The notes: a model not told the origin generated them from the letters alone. A DNA stretch of 33,939 nucleotides from Paracoccaceae bacterium (GCA_019634215.1 JAHQVS010000109.1:1-33939), one strand, 5' to 3'; numbered from the stretch's first letter, positions 7,390-16,332 are shown. A program made the numbers and translations.

Positions 7390-8661
7390 TCAGCCGAACA
7401 TGTCACTGGTTATGCCAGCATACCAGCCAACGCTCTCCTCATAGGTCTGTTTACGTAGCGCCGCGTCCTCACCCGTTTGGCTGATGAAGCCGTCCACCTT
7501 GGCGATCTTCTCATCCGTCGCTTCATAGCTGGCGCCTACTTTGACACCGTCATCCGTCTCAATTAATGACCAGCAAGTGTTGGAGAATTTTGCTGGGAAC
7601 ACGGTTGAGCCAGTCAAAGCGCCGCGCACCGCCATGGCGGCGACTTTCGCTTGACTGTTCGCCGAGAAGCCAGATTTCGGCATGTCGCCGTTCTGCGTGG
7701 CGTCTCCGAGCACATAGATGTTTTCATCCATCTGGCTTTGCATTGAGGCTGGAACAATCGGCGCCCAGCCTTTTTCATTCGTCAGCCCAGCCATCTCAGC
7801 AATCTTACCGGCCTTCATCGCCGGGATCACATTACAGGCATCGGCCTTGACCACCTCACCGTCGACCACGACTTCCATCGCATCCGGGCGAACTTCCTCG
7901 ATCTTGCCAAACTCGCCGCCAACCCACTCGATCATTCCTGAGTAGTACGTCTCCCAACCTTCCTGGAACAACGCCATTTTGGAGAATTTTTCCTTCGGGT
8001 CGAAGATCATGATCTTCGCCGTTGGGTTGTTCTCATTCAGCACATGCGCGACCATCGAGACCCGCTCATACGGCCCTGGAGGGCAGCGATACGGGTTAGG
8101 CGGAGCAACCATCACATAGGTTCCACCCTGCGGCATCGCATCAATCTGCGCCTTCAACAGTTGGGTCTGGCTACCAGCCTTATAGGCGTGCGGCATCTTG
8201 TTTTGGGCGGAAAGGTCCCAGCCAGCCACCGAGTCTTCGACAAAGTCAATACCTGGACTGACGATCAATGCGTCATAGGGCATCGCGCCCCCGCCTGCTA
8301 AAGTCACAGACTTTGCGTCGCGATCCACACCAATCGCCCAGTCATGGACGACATTGACGCCAAAGTCCGACGCAAGCTTTCCATAGCTGTGCCCAATGGA
8401 GGCGAAGTCACGGAAACCGCCAATATACAGGTTTGAGAAGAAGCACGTGTAATAAGAGCGCGTCGGCTCAATCAGCGTGACATCGACCGCACCCTTACTA
8501 TCCTTCGCAATATAGCGGGCGGCGGTCGCTCCGCCTGCGCCGCCGCCGATCACCACAGCTTTAGGGCGCACCGCCCCTAGCACCGCCGGAGCCGACAACG
8601 CGGCGGTCACACCCGCTGCAGCTCCCATAAACCCGCGTCTCGAAATATTACGGTCCATCAT
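7390..8661 (-). CDS. soxF: SoxF, flavocytochrome c sulfide dehydrogenase flavoprotein
   Basis: A 423-residue FAD protein of the FccB/SoxF family, which oxidises sulfide in the periplasm and passes electrons to a c-type cytochrome. It has a Tat signal (NISRRGFMGAAAG), a dinucleotide-binding VVIGGGAGGATAA (37-48), Cys193 in YRCPPGPYE and Cys363 in NTCWSLIE, which would form the redox disulfide, and the C-terminal flavocytochrome-binding segment. GGGAGG precedes two adjacent ATGs, so the start could be one codon later. It is last in the sox operon, after its cytochrome partner. Confidence 0.93.
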   Translation of the reverse strand: MMDRNISRRGFMGAAAGVTAALSAPAVLGAVRPKAVVIGGGAGGATAARYIAKDSKGAVDVTLIEPTRSYYTCFFSNLYIGGFRDFASIGHSYGKLASDFGVNVVHDWAIGVDRDAKSVTLAGGGAMPYDALIVSPGIDFVEDSVAGWDLSAQNKMPHAYKAGSQTQLLKAQIDAMPQGGTYVMVAPPNPYRCPPGPYERVSMVAHVLNENNPTAKIMIFDPKEKFSKMALFQEGWETYYSGMIEWVGGEFGKIEEVRPDAMEVVVDGEVVKADACNVIPAMKAGKIAEMAGLTNEKGWAPIVPASMQSQMDENIYVLGDATQNGDMPKSGFSANSQAKVAAMAVRGALTGSTVFPAKFSNTCWSLIETDDGVKVGASYEATDEKIAKVDGFISQTGEDAALRKQTYEESVGWYAGITSDMFG

Positions 8662-8702
8662 TCACCCTCCCGATGTTTTTATCAGTTGCTTGGTCTTCTC
8701 AA

Positions 8703-9422
8703 TTATTTCACGCCCCCGAAGAAGGCAGCAAGGCTAGCGATCTCCTCGTTCGAGAGGCGCCCGGCCATCATCCGCATCACCGGATGCGGCCGTGCTTGGT
8801 TTTTATAAGCGTGCATAGCCGTGACAAAATCGGCCTGCGGCCATCCGGTGATTGAGGGAATGCCCTTGTCGTCGCCATCCGCCTGATGGCAGGTAACGCA
8901 TTCAGAGGACAGATATTCGCCATAAGCCGTGTCGCCTTCAATGGCTAGAATCTCTGGATCGACATCTGGATCTGTCGGGGCAGCGGTCGGCGCGCTTTCC
9001 GGAATATCACGTGGACTTGAGGAGTATTCGCGCAAAAACGCGATCAAATCCGCACGTTCCTTCTTATCTCGTAACCCCCGGAACTTCATCCGGGTGCTGG
9101 AGACCAGGGATTTTGGATTCTCCAAAAATACCTCAAGTTTATCGCGGCTCCAAACCACGCCATCAGCCCCTGCGCGGCGCAGGGCTTTTGAATAGTTGAA
9201 TCCATCAAGCCCAGCGGCGCGGCGGCCAAACACCTCATTTAAATGAGGGCCGAGCTTATTTCGCGCCCCTTGTCCAATCATATGGCAAGAAGCGCATTTC
9301 TTCCAAACCTGCGCCCCGCTTTCTGGGTCGCCGATATCCTCGGCTTTAGCCGCCGCTGACGCCATACAAACCAGAAACAGGCCTGATATGATGGCTCGAA
9401 TTGGGTCGAGCAACCGTTTCAT
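8703..9422 (-). CDS. soxE: SoxE, diheme c-type cytochrome
   Basis: A 239-residue periplasmic cytochrome with a Sec signal peptide and two haem sites, CASCH (43-47) and CVTCH (175-179). The N-terminal half is a class I cytochrome c2-like domain with Met112 as likely axial ligand (STRMKFRGL). The C-terminal half, after a proline/aspartate-rich linker, resembles FccA, the haem subunit of flavocytochrome c, with ligand candidates in HPVMRMM. Its position between soxD and soxF matches Paracoccus soxE. It starts three bases after the soxD stop. Its first domain is clearly related to the second domain of SoxD. Confidence 0.88.
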   Translation of the reverse strand: MKRLLDPIRAIISGLFLVCMASAAAKAEDIGDPESGAQVWKKCASCHMIGQGARNKLGPHLNEVFGRRAAGLDGFNYSKALRRAGADGVVWSRDKLEVFLENPKSLVSSTRMKFRGLRDKKERADLIAFLREYSSSPRDIPESAPTAAPTDPDVDPEILAIEGDTAYGEYLSSECVTCHQADGDDKGIPSITGWPQADFVTAMHAYKNQARPHPVMRMMAGRLSNEEIASLAAFFGGVK

Positions 9423-9425
9423 GCC

Positions 9426-10457
9426 TTATTCCGTTGCACTTTTCAGATACTCGATCACCGCTTGGCGGTCTTTCTCTTTTTTCAAACCAGCAAAATTCAT
9501 CTTTGTACCCTTCGCCCAAGCTTTTGGCTTGGCAAGAAAAGCATCAAGCGTCACGCCATCCCAGATAAGACCTTCACCCGCCTTCTCAGTGAACGCCTTA
9601 GAGTACTTAAAGCCCGTCACGGCGCCAATAGAAGCTCCAACAATGTTTGTTAAAGCGGGGCCAGTCCGATTCTTAGCGGAGTCCCCGACCTGATGACATG
9701 CTTTGCATTTTCTAAAGACCTTTTTCCCAACGGCCGCCAACTCTGCGTCAATTTCTACTACAGGCTCGGCATCAGCAGGGACTGGAGCATTATCTTGATC
9801 CGGGTTTTGTTCCACCTCAAGGTTGGCGTCCTGTTCTGGCGTTACATCCAGAATCCGAGCCCGCTTAGTGATCTCCACATTCGTTTTACAGTCGGCCATG
9901 CACACCTCCCGAGCTGAAAACAACGGGCTCTCTAGGCGATCGTCCAAATAGAAATTCTCTTCATTTGGTAGCCGCACTTCCAGGAAGTTCTCACGGGTAA
10001 GCTCAAAGTCATCTTCAACTAGATCGTTTACGTAGAGCAGGTAGGCTGTCAAAGCATAGACATCATCGCCAGAGAGCGATTGAGCATCCCCAAACGGCAT
10101 GGCACGGTGAACATAATCATACACCGTAGAAAGGTACGGCCAGTACGACCCAATTGTCTTTACTGGATCATCCGACGCCAAAGTGTCCTGCCCCCCGGCG
10201 AGCACCGGCCAGCGGTCAACCCCCTCGCCAAAGTCGCCATGGCACACGGCGCATTGCTCAGCAAAGATCTCCTCTCCAGTCTCAACATCGCCGCCACCCT
10301 CCGGCAGACCCACGCCATCCGGCCTCACATCAATATCCCAAGCAGTAACCTCATTCTGCGTCGCAGGCCGACCCAACCCAAGCGTATCTGCGGATACAGG
10401 ATGGGTGAGGGCCGCCAGTGTCGCTGATAGAGCGAGCGCCTTAAGAAATTTCAACAT
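9426..10457 (-). CDS. soxD: SoxD, diheme cytochrome subunit of sulfane dehydrogenase
   Basis: A 343-residue cytochrome that accepts electrons from the molybdenum protein SoxC during oxidation of protein-bound sulfane sulfur. It has a Sec signal (MLKFLKALALSATLAA), CAVCH (69-73) in a SoxD-specific N-terminal domain, a linker rich in Glu, Asp and Pro, and CKACH (251-255) in a cytochrome c2-like C-terminal domain. I prefer the start MLKFLK, with GGGAG ten bases upstream, over an in-frame ATG seven codons earlier. The gene overlaps the end of soxC by 17 bases, indicating coupled translation. Confidence 0.92.
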   Translation of the reverse strand: MLKFLKALALSATLAALTHPVSADTLGLGRPATQNEVTAWDIDVRPDGVGLPEGGGDVETGEEIFAEQCAVCHGDFGEGVDRWPVLAGGQDTLASDDPVKTIGSYWPYLSTVYDYVHRAMPFGDAQSLSGDDVYALTAYLLYVNDLVEDDFELTRENFLEVRLPNEENFYLDDRLESPLFSAREVCMADCKTNVEITKRARILDVTPEQDANLEVEQNPDQDNAPVPADAEPVVEIDAELAAVGKKVFRKCKACHQVGDSAKNRTGPALTNIVGASIGAVTGFKYSKAFTEKAGEGLIWDGVTLDAFLAKPKAWAKGTKMNFAGLKKEKDRQAVIEYLKSATE

Positions 10458-11709
10458 TCTCGGCCACTCCCTTTTCATTCACAAACCAAGTCTGTATGCC
10501 ATTGTTGTGGTAAATTGAGTTCTCGCCCCTGACTTCACGCAGCTCATCCTTAGTCGGTTGCACAGTGCCAGTAGAACAATGCGCGCGGCTTTGGAGCAGC
10601 AACGGTTCCCCCGTCCAGTTGAACTCATAGTAGAAGCGATGCATCGATTTTGAGAGGCTGGGGCCGTCTATCCGCGACGGAACCCAATTCTTGCCGCCAT
10701 CAATAGTCACATCAACTCGTGGCACTGTTCCCCGCCCCGACCAAGCGACCCCTGTCAGCACCGCCGGTCCGGGCCCATGGCTGATCGGCGCTTGCGGGCT
10801 CGGGTTGGTAATTACGGACTTAACATCCATTTCCCAAGTGAAGCGGCGCGCCTTGCCGTTGGGGAGCAAGTCAGTGTATTTGCTGGTTTCTTCACGGTGA
10901 TGCCAAGGCTGATCGCCAACCTCGATGCGGCGCAACCATTTGACCCACATATTCCCTTCCCAGCCGGGCACCACCAACCGGACCGGGTACCCTTGCTCAG
11001 GTCGAAGCGCCTCGCCATTCATTTTGAAAGCGATTAAACAGTCACCTAGGGCCTTCTCCATGGGGACGGAGCGAGTCATCGCCGAGGCGTCGGCGCCTTC
11101 CGGCAGCAGCCACTTTCCAGAGCTTTTGACGCCAGCCTCAGCAAGAATATCGCCAAGCTTCACACCAGTGTACATCACATTGTGAATCATACCGTGAGTG
11201 AACTGGCAGCCGTTCAACTGCGCGCCGCGCCATTCCATGCCTGAGTTAGCAGCGCATTCCAGAAAATAGATGTGGTTGACGCGCGGGAACCGCTTCAAAT
11301 CCTCGAGCGTGAAAACCAAGGGCCGATCAACCAATCCATTGATCATTAGGCGATACTGGCCTGGATCAAGTTCGGCGACACCAGAGTGATGACGCTCAAA
11401 ACATAGGCCATTGGGCGTTATGATGCCATCCAGCTCGTGTAACGGTGTGAAGTTCACCGACGACACCGGATCAGCGGTCAACCATGGGACGTTCTTGCGG
11501 ACGACATGTTTCTCAAACTCAGATGGGTAGCCGTAGGGCCGTGCATCCACGCCATCGCCCAGTTGCTGCGCCCAAGGCTGCACACTCGTGATCGCCGGAT
11601 CATCCGCCCGCGCAGCAGTCGCCACTGCAGCCGACGCACCAGCCGCTAAACCGCCTGCGAGGAACCCCCGACGGGAGGCGGCCTTTTTCATTAGGTGGGC
11701 ATCAGTCAT
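10441..11709 (-). CDS. soxC: SoxC, molybdenum subunit of sulfane dehydrogenase
   Basis: A 422-residue sulfite-oxidase-family protein. It carries a Tat signal (SRRGFLAGGLAAG), the molybdopterin domain with the molybdenum-ligand Cys152 in YFLECAANSGMEWRG, and the C-terminal Ig-like dimerisation domain. With SoxD it forms the Sox(CD)2 complex, which allows six further electrons to be taken from the bound sulfane. Its presence means that thiosulfate can go fully to sulfate without sulfur globules. A GGGGGAC ribosome site precedes the ATG. A start five codons later is possible and would not change the Tat motif. Confidence 0.94.
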   Translation of the reverse strand: MTDAHLMKKAASRRGFLAGGLAAGASAAVATAARADDPAITSVQPWAQQLGDGVDARPYGYPSEFEKHVVRKNVPWLTADPVSSVNFTPLHELDGIITPNGLCFERHHSGVAELDPGQYRLMINGLVDRPLVFTLEDLKRFPRVNHIYFLECAANSGMEWRGAQLNGCQFTHGMIHNVMYTGVKLGDILAEAGVKSSGKWLLPEGADASAMTRSVPMEKALGDCLIAFKMNGEALRPEQGYPVRLVVPGWEGNMWVKWLRRIEVGDQPWHHREETSKYTDLLPNGKARRFTWEMDVKSVITNPSPQAPISHGPGPAVLTGVAWSGRGTVPRVDVTIDGGKNWVPSRIDGPSLSKSMHRFYYEFNWTGEPLLLQSRAHCSTGTVQPTKDELREVRGENSIYHNNGIQTWFVNEKGVAENVEIS

Positions 11710-11810
11710 CGTTTCGTCCCCCGCTTAGGTGTATTGGAGCTGGACAAACCAATAATAAGATATGTTTTCATGAATGTGATAGACATCCCATCGCCTCGCG
11801 CAACCGCCGA

Positions 11811-13502
11811 TCAAGCCCTGAACACTTTCACAGACTTATTGGGGTCAAGCTGAATGACCTTCTTGCGTTTGATATACGCCTCCACGACATCCCAAATCGC
11901 TGGCCCTTCCGTTTCCTCGTTCACCGAGGCCCATCCAGCAACGACATAGCTCTTGGATGGCTCAACCGGCTCTCCCGATGCCAACAAGGTCATCTGACTC
12001 ACACGCGCCCCCATCGGCTTCCCAACATCAATGGCGTAGCCCATGCCGCCGACCCGCACCATGTCGCCACCTTGTTGGTAGAATGGATCGGGGTTAAACA
12101 GATTGTCGGCGACATCCTCCAGGATGGCCTTCAATCGCTCGCCAGTCATCTCACTACGGTAGGCGGCGGGGTAACTCATGCCGGTAACGTTGAACAAAGC
12201 CTCCCGGGTGATGGGGTCGCCTGGAAGCAAGCTAGGGCCCCATCGGAAGCCAGGGCTAAGGGCGATATCGGCTTCACGCTCCTCTATCAGCGCATTGCAA
12301 ATCAAATCGTCCCATGTGCCGTTAAAGTTGCCCCGACGATAGAGCAGGCTATCCGTGCGCCCCAGAACCTCCGATAGCTCAGCCTCATAGGGCGCGCGTT
12401 CGGCATTGATGGCGGCGGCCATCTCCGCGTCAGGTGCGATAATATCGGAAAAAACCGGGATCAGCTTATGCCGGAGCGCCTTCATAGCGCCGCCCGAGAT
12501 CTCGACATCAATACGGGAGACGAATTTACCGTTAGAGCCTGAGGCGATCAGGAAAGTCTCACCCACTTGAACCGGCTCAGGCAGAGCGTCGTGGGTATGT
12601 CCGCACAGAATGATGTCGATGCCCTGCACCCGCGATGCAAGCTTACGATCGACATCAAAGCCGTTATGGCTCAACAGAACAACGAGTTCGGCCCCTTGGT
12701 CACGCACCTCTGCGACCAGCTCAACGATCCTCTCCTCGCGGATGCCGAAGGAAAGCCCGGGGAACATCCAGCCTGGATTCGCGATCGGCATATAGGGGAA
12801 CGATTGACCAATAACAGCGATCTTTGCGCCACCGCGTTCAAACATTTTGTAGGGTTCATAGGCAGGCTCATCCCATTCCGCGTCGAAGATATTCGCGCCC
12901 AGGAAGGGAAATTCGAGGGTTTCCACAATCTCATCAACCCGGTCACGGCCTAGGGTAAATTCCCAATGCGACGTCATCGCATCCGGTTTTAACAAGTTCA
13001 TAACATTGACCACATCCTGGCCAGCAGTCTTCTCCGCAACGTAGGAGCCATGCCACGTGTCGCCGCCGTCAAGCAGCAACGCATCGGGCCTTTCCGACCG
13101 GATCGACTTCACCACGGTGGCGGCGCGGTCGAGTCCTCCCATACGGCCATAAGCCTTGGCGAGCGCCTCAAAGTCCTGATGGCTCAGCGCATAGGCTTCA
13201 GGCGATCCTGGTTTGATGTCATAAAGCTTTAGGAAGTCCGCGCCGGTCACATGCGGCGGCAAACCGTTTACCTCACCAACGCCGATATTGATCTCAGGCT
13301 CTCGAAACCAGACCGGTTTGAGCTGGGCATGAAGATCCGTCAAATGTATCAGTGTGACCGACCCCAAGGGATCGAACCCTAGCAAATCATCTTGGGTGAG
13401 CCGCTGTTGAGCAGCCAAACGCCCCCACTGCCCAATGCCGGACGCGCCGATGATTGCTGAAGCAGCGATAGTCGCCTGTAGAAAATCGCGCCGAGAGATC
13501 AT
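11811..13502 (-). CDS. soxB: SoxB, thiosulfohydrolase
   Basis: A 563-residue periplasmic dimanganese hydrolase that releases sulfate from the SoxY-bound thiosulfonate. It has a Tat signal (MISRRDFLQATIAASA) and 5'-nucleotidase-fold metal motifs: HLTDLHAQ (53-60), LLDGGDTWHG, TSHWEFTLGRD, LLSHNGFDVD and LCGHTHD. The HWEF version in place of GNHE is the normal SoxB signature. The length fits the family. It lies between soxA and soxC, with a hairpin upstream of its start. Confidence 0.96.
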   Translation of the reverse strand: MISRRDFLQATIAASAIIGASGIGQWGRLAAQQRLTQDDLLGFDPLGSVTLIHLTDLHAQLKPVWFREPEINIGVGEVNGLPPHVTGADFLKLYDIKPGSPEAYALSHQDFEALAKAYGRMGGLDRAATVVKSIRSERPDALLLDGGDTWHGSYVAEKTAGQDVVNVMNLLKPDAMTSHWEFTLGRDRVDEIVETLEFPFLGANIFDAEWDEPAYEPYKMFERGGAKIAVIGQSFPYMPIANPGWMFPGLSFGIREERIVELVAEVRDQGAELVVLLSHNGFDVDRKLASRVQGIDIILCGHTHDALPEPVQVGETFLIASGSNGKFVSRIDVEISGGAMKALRHKLIPVFSDIIAPDAEMAAAINAERAPYEAELSEVLGRTDSLLYRRGNFNGTWDDLICNALIEEREADIALSPGFRWGPSLLPGDPITREALFNVTGMSYPAAYRSEMTGERLKAILEDVADNLFNPDPFYQQGGDMVRVGGMGYAIDVGKPMGARVSQMTLLASGEPVEPSKSYVVAGWASVNEETEGPAIWDVVEAYIKRKKVIQLDPNKSVKVFRA

Positions 13503-13598
13503 GCATTCTGTTCCATTTGCAACTTTTGGCCGACCAATCCAAGTGGACTGGCTGAGAAGCCGCCCGAGACGCCATTGCTTGCCAACTTGGCGCTGAAA

Positions 13599-13625
13599 CG
13601 CCGCTCACAAAACCCCGGAGCGGCG
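13599..13625 (-). terminator. intercistronic hairpin between soxA and soxB
   Basis: CGCCGCTC pairs with GAGCGGCG over eight base pairs around an 11-base loop in the 134-base soxA-soxB gap, the longest gap in the operon. No T-run follows, so it is more likely a processing or stability element than a full terminator. Confidence 0.4.
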
Positions 13626-13636
13626 CTGATGTCTGT

Positions 13637-14482
13637 TTACTGACGCACCGAAGGCGTTTCGACCGCCAAACCCTCGCCGCGCCAAGCCACATAGAGCTCA
13701 AGAGCTCGAAATTCCTCGGAGCCCGGCTTGAAGGTGTGCGCCCGCGTATCGCGAATACAGCCCTTAAAGCGGCCATGCACCGAGTTCAGCTTAGTGTTCT
13801 TCAAGCGATAGGTCGGGAAACCATTGATATGGCCCTGGCTGAGATGATCCGCCCGGATCATATTGCCATAGTTTTCCTCATGGCAGCTGGCGCAAGACAA
13901 CTCCAACTGGCCATAGCGGGTGTAGTACATCTCCTCGCCCCGCTTGAACCAAGGCTCCGCAGGACCAGAAACATCGACATCAACCGGCATGCCGCGCGAC
14001 TGCAAACCGATCAACGCCGCCATGGCGTTCATATCAGCCTTATCCCACTTCCAGGGCTCAGCCTGCATTCGCTCGGTTCGGCAACGGTTGACGAAGTTTT
14101 CCACACTCCAGACTTCACCAGCCTCAGCGTCCCATTTCGGCATGCCGGCGCGGACGCCTTTCATGCTCTCTTCGACGGCCCCATGACATTCCGCGCAGGA
14201 TTTTCCTGCCTCGCCTTCGACCGTATCCCAGGCATCCACCGCCTGTTCGACGAAAATAAAGGCCGGATTGTCGAAGTCGTCTGTCTGGAGCGCTTGGGTT
14301 TCATCCGTGCGGAAACGCCACCCTGAATAGAGCATGTCCAGCGGATGCTCATCCGACGCCTTGATCTCGGTGACCAGTTCAACGCCATCAACCGCTAGAG
14401 ACTGGTCGTCTGGCTCGGCTAGCGCGGCCAAAGCCAAGCCGCTAGCTGTCGCCGCACATAGTGCTGCGATCATGTGTCTCAT
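13637..14482 (-). CDS. soxA: SoxA, diheme L-cysteine S-thiosulfotransferase subunit
   Basis: A 281-residue periplasmic cytochrome that, with SoxX, joins thiosulfate to the SoxY carrier cysteine. It has a Sec signal, CAECH (96-100) with Cys134 as the likely distal ligand of haem 1, CASCH (197-201), and the active-site haem-ligand Cys242 in FKGCIRDTRA. Both haem-binding motifs are intact, as in the two-haem SoxA of Rhodovulum and Paracoccus types; some lineages have lost the first. GGGAGG lies just upstream of the ATG. Confidence 0.95.
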   Translation of the reverse strand: MRHMIAALCAATASGLALAALAEPDDQSLAVDGVELVTEIKASDEHPLDMLYSGWRFRTDETQALQTDDFDNPAFIFVEQAVDAWDTVEGEAGKSCAECHGAVEESMKGVRAGMPKWDAEAGEVWSVENFVNRCRTERMQAEPWKWDKADMNAMAALIGLQSRGMPVDVDVSGPAEPWFKRGEEMYYTRYGQLELSCASCHEENYGNMIRADHLSQGHINGFPTYRLKNTKLNSVHGRFKGCIRDTRAHTFKPGSEEFRALELYVAWRGEGLAVETPSVRQ

Positions 14483-14509
14483 GGCTTTCCTCCCTATCGG
14501 CTTATTTGG

Positions 14510-14839
14510 TCAGCCGATTTTTATTTCTTTTTCAATGTCATAGACTGTGCCGTCATCATCGGTCCACTCGAAGCGAATAGTCCCCGCCTCTGGCACCGTC
14601 ATATCGAACTGGAAATACGGGTTCGCCGACACCGCCGGATCAAGATCGAAATCCACCACCATTTCACCATTAAAGGTAGCGACGAATTTGTTGATGATCT
14701 TGCGAGGGATCAGCTCCCCAGTCTTCTTATCCTTACGCTGGCCCGACTCCATCGGATGACTGATCAACGACTTGATGGTGATGACGTCGCCCACTTGTGC
14801 CTTCTTAGGCACCTTTACACGAGGTTTCACTTTCGCCAT
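14510..14839 (-). CDS. soxZ: SoxZ, sulfur carrier complex subunit
   Basis: A 109-residue Ig-like protein that forms the heterodimer with SoxY. It has no signal peptide, as usual for SoxZ, which is exported together with the Tat-signalled SoxY. Family features include ISHPMESGQRKDKKTGELIP and the C-terminal strands FEWTDDDGTVYDIEKEIKIG. It starts 24 bases after the soxY stop, with GAGGA upstream. Confidence 0.95.
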   Translation of the reverse strand: MAKVKPRVKVPKKAQVGDVITIKSLISHPMESGQRKDKKTGELIPRKIINKFVATFNGEMVVDFDLDPAVSANPYFQFDMTVPEAGTIRFEWTDDDGTVYDIEKEIKIG

Positions 14840-14863
14840 GGCTCTATCCTCCTCGAAATTCGA

Positions 14864-15289
14864 TTAACCGCCGCAGCCGCCAATGGTGACCTTCACGGCG
14901 CGGGACGCCTTGACGTAACTGCCGTCTGAAAGCTTAGCCACCGCCACAATATCCTGTGTCTGCGCCAAGCGAATGCGGGTAGACGCGCTCGGCACAGCGA
15001 GCTTACCAAAGTGGAAGGTGGCAACACCTGGGCTCGGGTTGCCGCCAGCTAGCAGCAAGATTGAGGTTGCGCCTTCGGCAGAGACGTCAACCGGTACGGT
15101 GTTGCCGTTCTCGGCAATCTCCGGCGCGCCAATGTCGACTCCGCCATCCTTCACCTCTGCACCTTCTGTAAACGCGGCGATGAGTTCATCTAGTGTCGGT
15201 TCCGCCGCGAACAGCGGTTGCGGCAGCACTGAGGCTGCAACCGCTCCAGCGCCCAGCAACAGCGCATCTCTTCTGGTAAGCTCCATCAT
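14864..15289 (-). CDS. soxY: SoxY, sulfur carrier protein
   Basis: A 141-residue carrier whose C-terminal GGCGG swinging arm (Cys139) covalently holds the sulfur intermediates. A Tat signal (LTRRDALLLGAGAVAAS) exports it. GAGGAG sits before two adjacent ATGs, so the start may be one codon later. The order XYZAB matches Paracoccus. Confidence 0.96.
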   Translation of the reverse strand: MMELTRRDALLLGAGAVAASVLPQPLFAAEPTLDELIAAFTEGAEVKDGGVDIGAPEIAENGNTVPVDVSAEGATSILLLAGGNPSPGVATFHFGKLAVPSASTRIRLAQTQDIVAVAKLSDGSYVKASRAVKVTIGGCGG

Positions 15290-15351
15290 ATTCTCCTCGT
15301 ACGATCACATGAATGCGCCACATAAATGCGCCATGAAGCACGGACGCGCCG

Positions 15352-15822
15352 CTATTCCTTCAACGTCATCAAATAGGCGACGACGTCCTCGATCTGTTGG
15401 GCGGACAGGATTGGGTCGATCTGCGTGGCAGGCTCGCCCGTATAGCCATCGCCAGGGCGGATGAAACCGTCGGTCTTGTAAAAGGAGGGCATCACCGTGC
15501 CCTCAAACATCATCTTGGCGTTTGCGATAATCCCGCGCAGTTCGGCTTCGGACCAGCGATCACCGACGCCATCGAGCACTGGTCCGACCTCGCCATGCCA
15601 TGCCGCATCCGCTAGGGCTTCCGACGCGTGACAAGCGATGCAGTTGCCCTGTCCCTTGGTGATAATGATTTCGCGCCCGCTCGACGGATCGCCGGTCGCT
15701 CCACTGAGGGAAGCTGCCACAGCGCCGTCTGCATAGACTACGCTCTGAGGCGAGACCGGACCCGCAATGGCTGTTCCCGCTATCACCGCGGAAATCACCA
15801 AGCCTAGCACAGTTTGTTTCAT
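15352..15822 (-). CDS. soxX: SoxX, monoheme cytochrome subunit of SoxAX
   Basis: A 156-residue cytochrome with a Sec signal, CIACH (61-65) and axial Met111 in TVMPSFYKTDGF. It takes electrons from the SoxA reaction. It is the first gene of the sox operon, with GGGAGGAAAT upstream of the ATG. The 5' region holds a candidate ArsR-family operator. Confidence 0.94.
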   Translation of the reverse strand: MKQTVLGLVISAVIAGTAIAGPVSPQSVVYADGAVAASLSGATGDPSSGREIIITKGQGNCIACHASEALADAAWHGEVGPVLDGVGDRWSEAELRGIIANAKMMFEGTVMPSFYKTDGFIRPGDGYTGEPATQIDPILSAQQIEDVVAYLMTLKE

Positions 15823-15901
15823 TGATTTCCTCCCTCACGCCTTTGGCGCTTTGTTGTTACCCCCACTCGAACATCAATCGCGGGACAAATTCAATGCATA
15901 A

Positions 15902-15917
15902 ATTCATAAAAACGAAT
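15902..15917. promoter_or_regulatory. candidate ArsR-family (SqrR/BigR-type) operator of sox
   Basis: ATTC, eight bases, GAAT: this exactly matches the consensus I recall for persulfide-sensing ArsR repressors of the SqrR/BigR class. It lies about 80 bases upstream of the soxX start. AATTC repeats at 15888, 15901 and 15915, spaced 13-14 bases, so more than one half-site may be present. No ArsR gene lies in the window. Confidence 0.5.
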
Positions 15918-15934
15918 TCGTAGCATCTAACTTC

Positions 15935-15951
15935 TGGCGCAATCCGCGCCA
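15935..15951. promoter_or_regulatory. inverted repeat TGGCGC-N5-GCGCCA upstream of soxX
   Basis: Perfect six-base arms with a five-base centre, about 18 bases beyond the ATTC-N8-GAAT site. It could be a second operator for sox. The chance level for a repeat of this size is not negligible. Confidence 0.3.
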
Positions 15952-16299
15952 TCTAAGCCTTGGGTGCCCGATCACAAAAACAGAGATATGTCCCATTAAA
16001 TCAAGTAATTACAAAATTGCTGTGGCGATTCGACTATTGAGTCGTTAGAGTCAACACCCCTAAAACTACCATCATTGCAACGTTGAGGTCATTCTTGAAT
16101 AGGAGCCACCTCGGAGTTTCGTGCGGGGTAGCGCAGGCTCCGCCATCCAGAAAATAGCTTTAAAAGCAATACACTAACAGAAAATCTGGATGCGGTTAGA
16201 CGAATCGCCTCTATCAACAATGCAATAGAGTTATCCCCCGGGATGACAGCAGCGCCTTGTATAAACACCGCTTCATTGGCCCCAAGGCTCAAATGATGA

Positions 16300-16323
16300 G
16301 GGGCGGGATTCGCACCCCGCCCC
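16300..16323 (-). terminator. hairpin terminator after the DUF302 gene
   Basis: GGGGCGGG pairs perfectly with CCCGCCCC around an eight-base loop, starting ten bases past the stop of the DUF302 gene. A moderately T-rich tail follows on the minus strand (TCATCATTT). Confidence 0.6.
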
Positions 16324-16332
16324 GCCGGATCA

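Larger units (their letters stand above)
15823..16299. other. sox upstream intergenic region
   Basis: About 480 bases without a gene, clearly richer in A and T than the flanking coding sequence. It holds the presumed sox promoter, the ATTC-N8-GAAT site and the TGGCGC inverted repeat listed separately, and a small repeat CGAC-6-GTCG at 16031-16044. No small conserved protein was found here. The left end drives soxX. The right end is only the 3' flank of the DUF302 gene. Confidence 0.6.
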
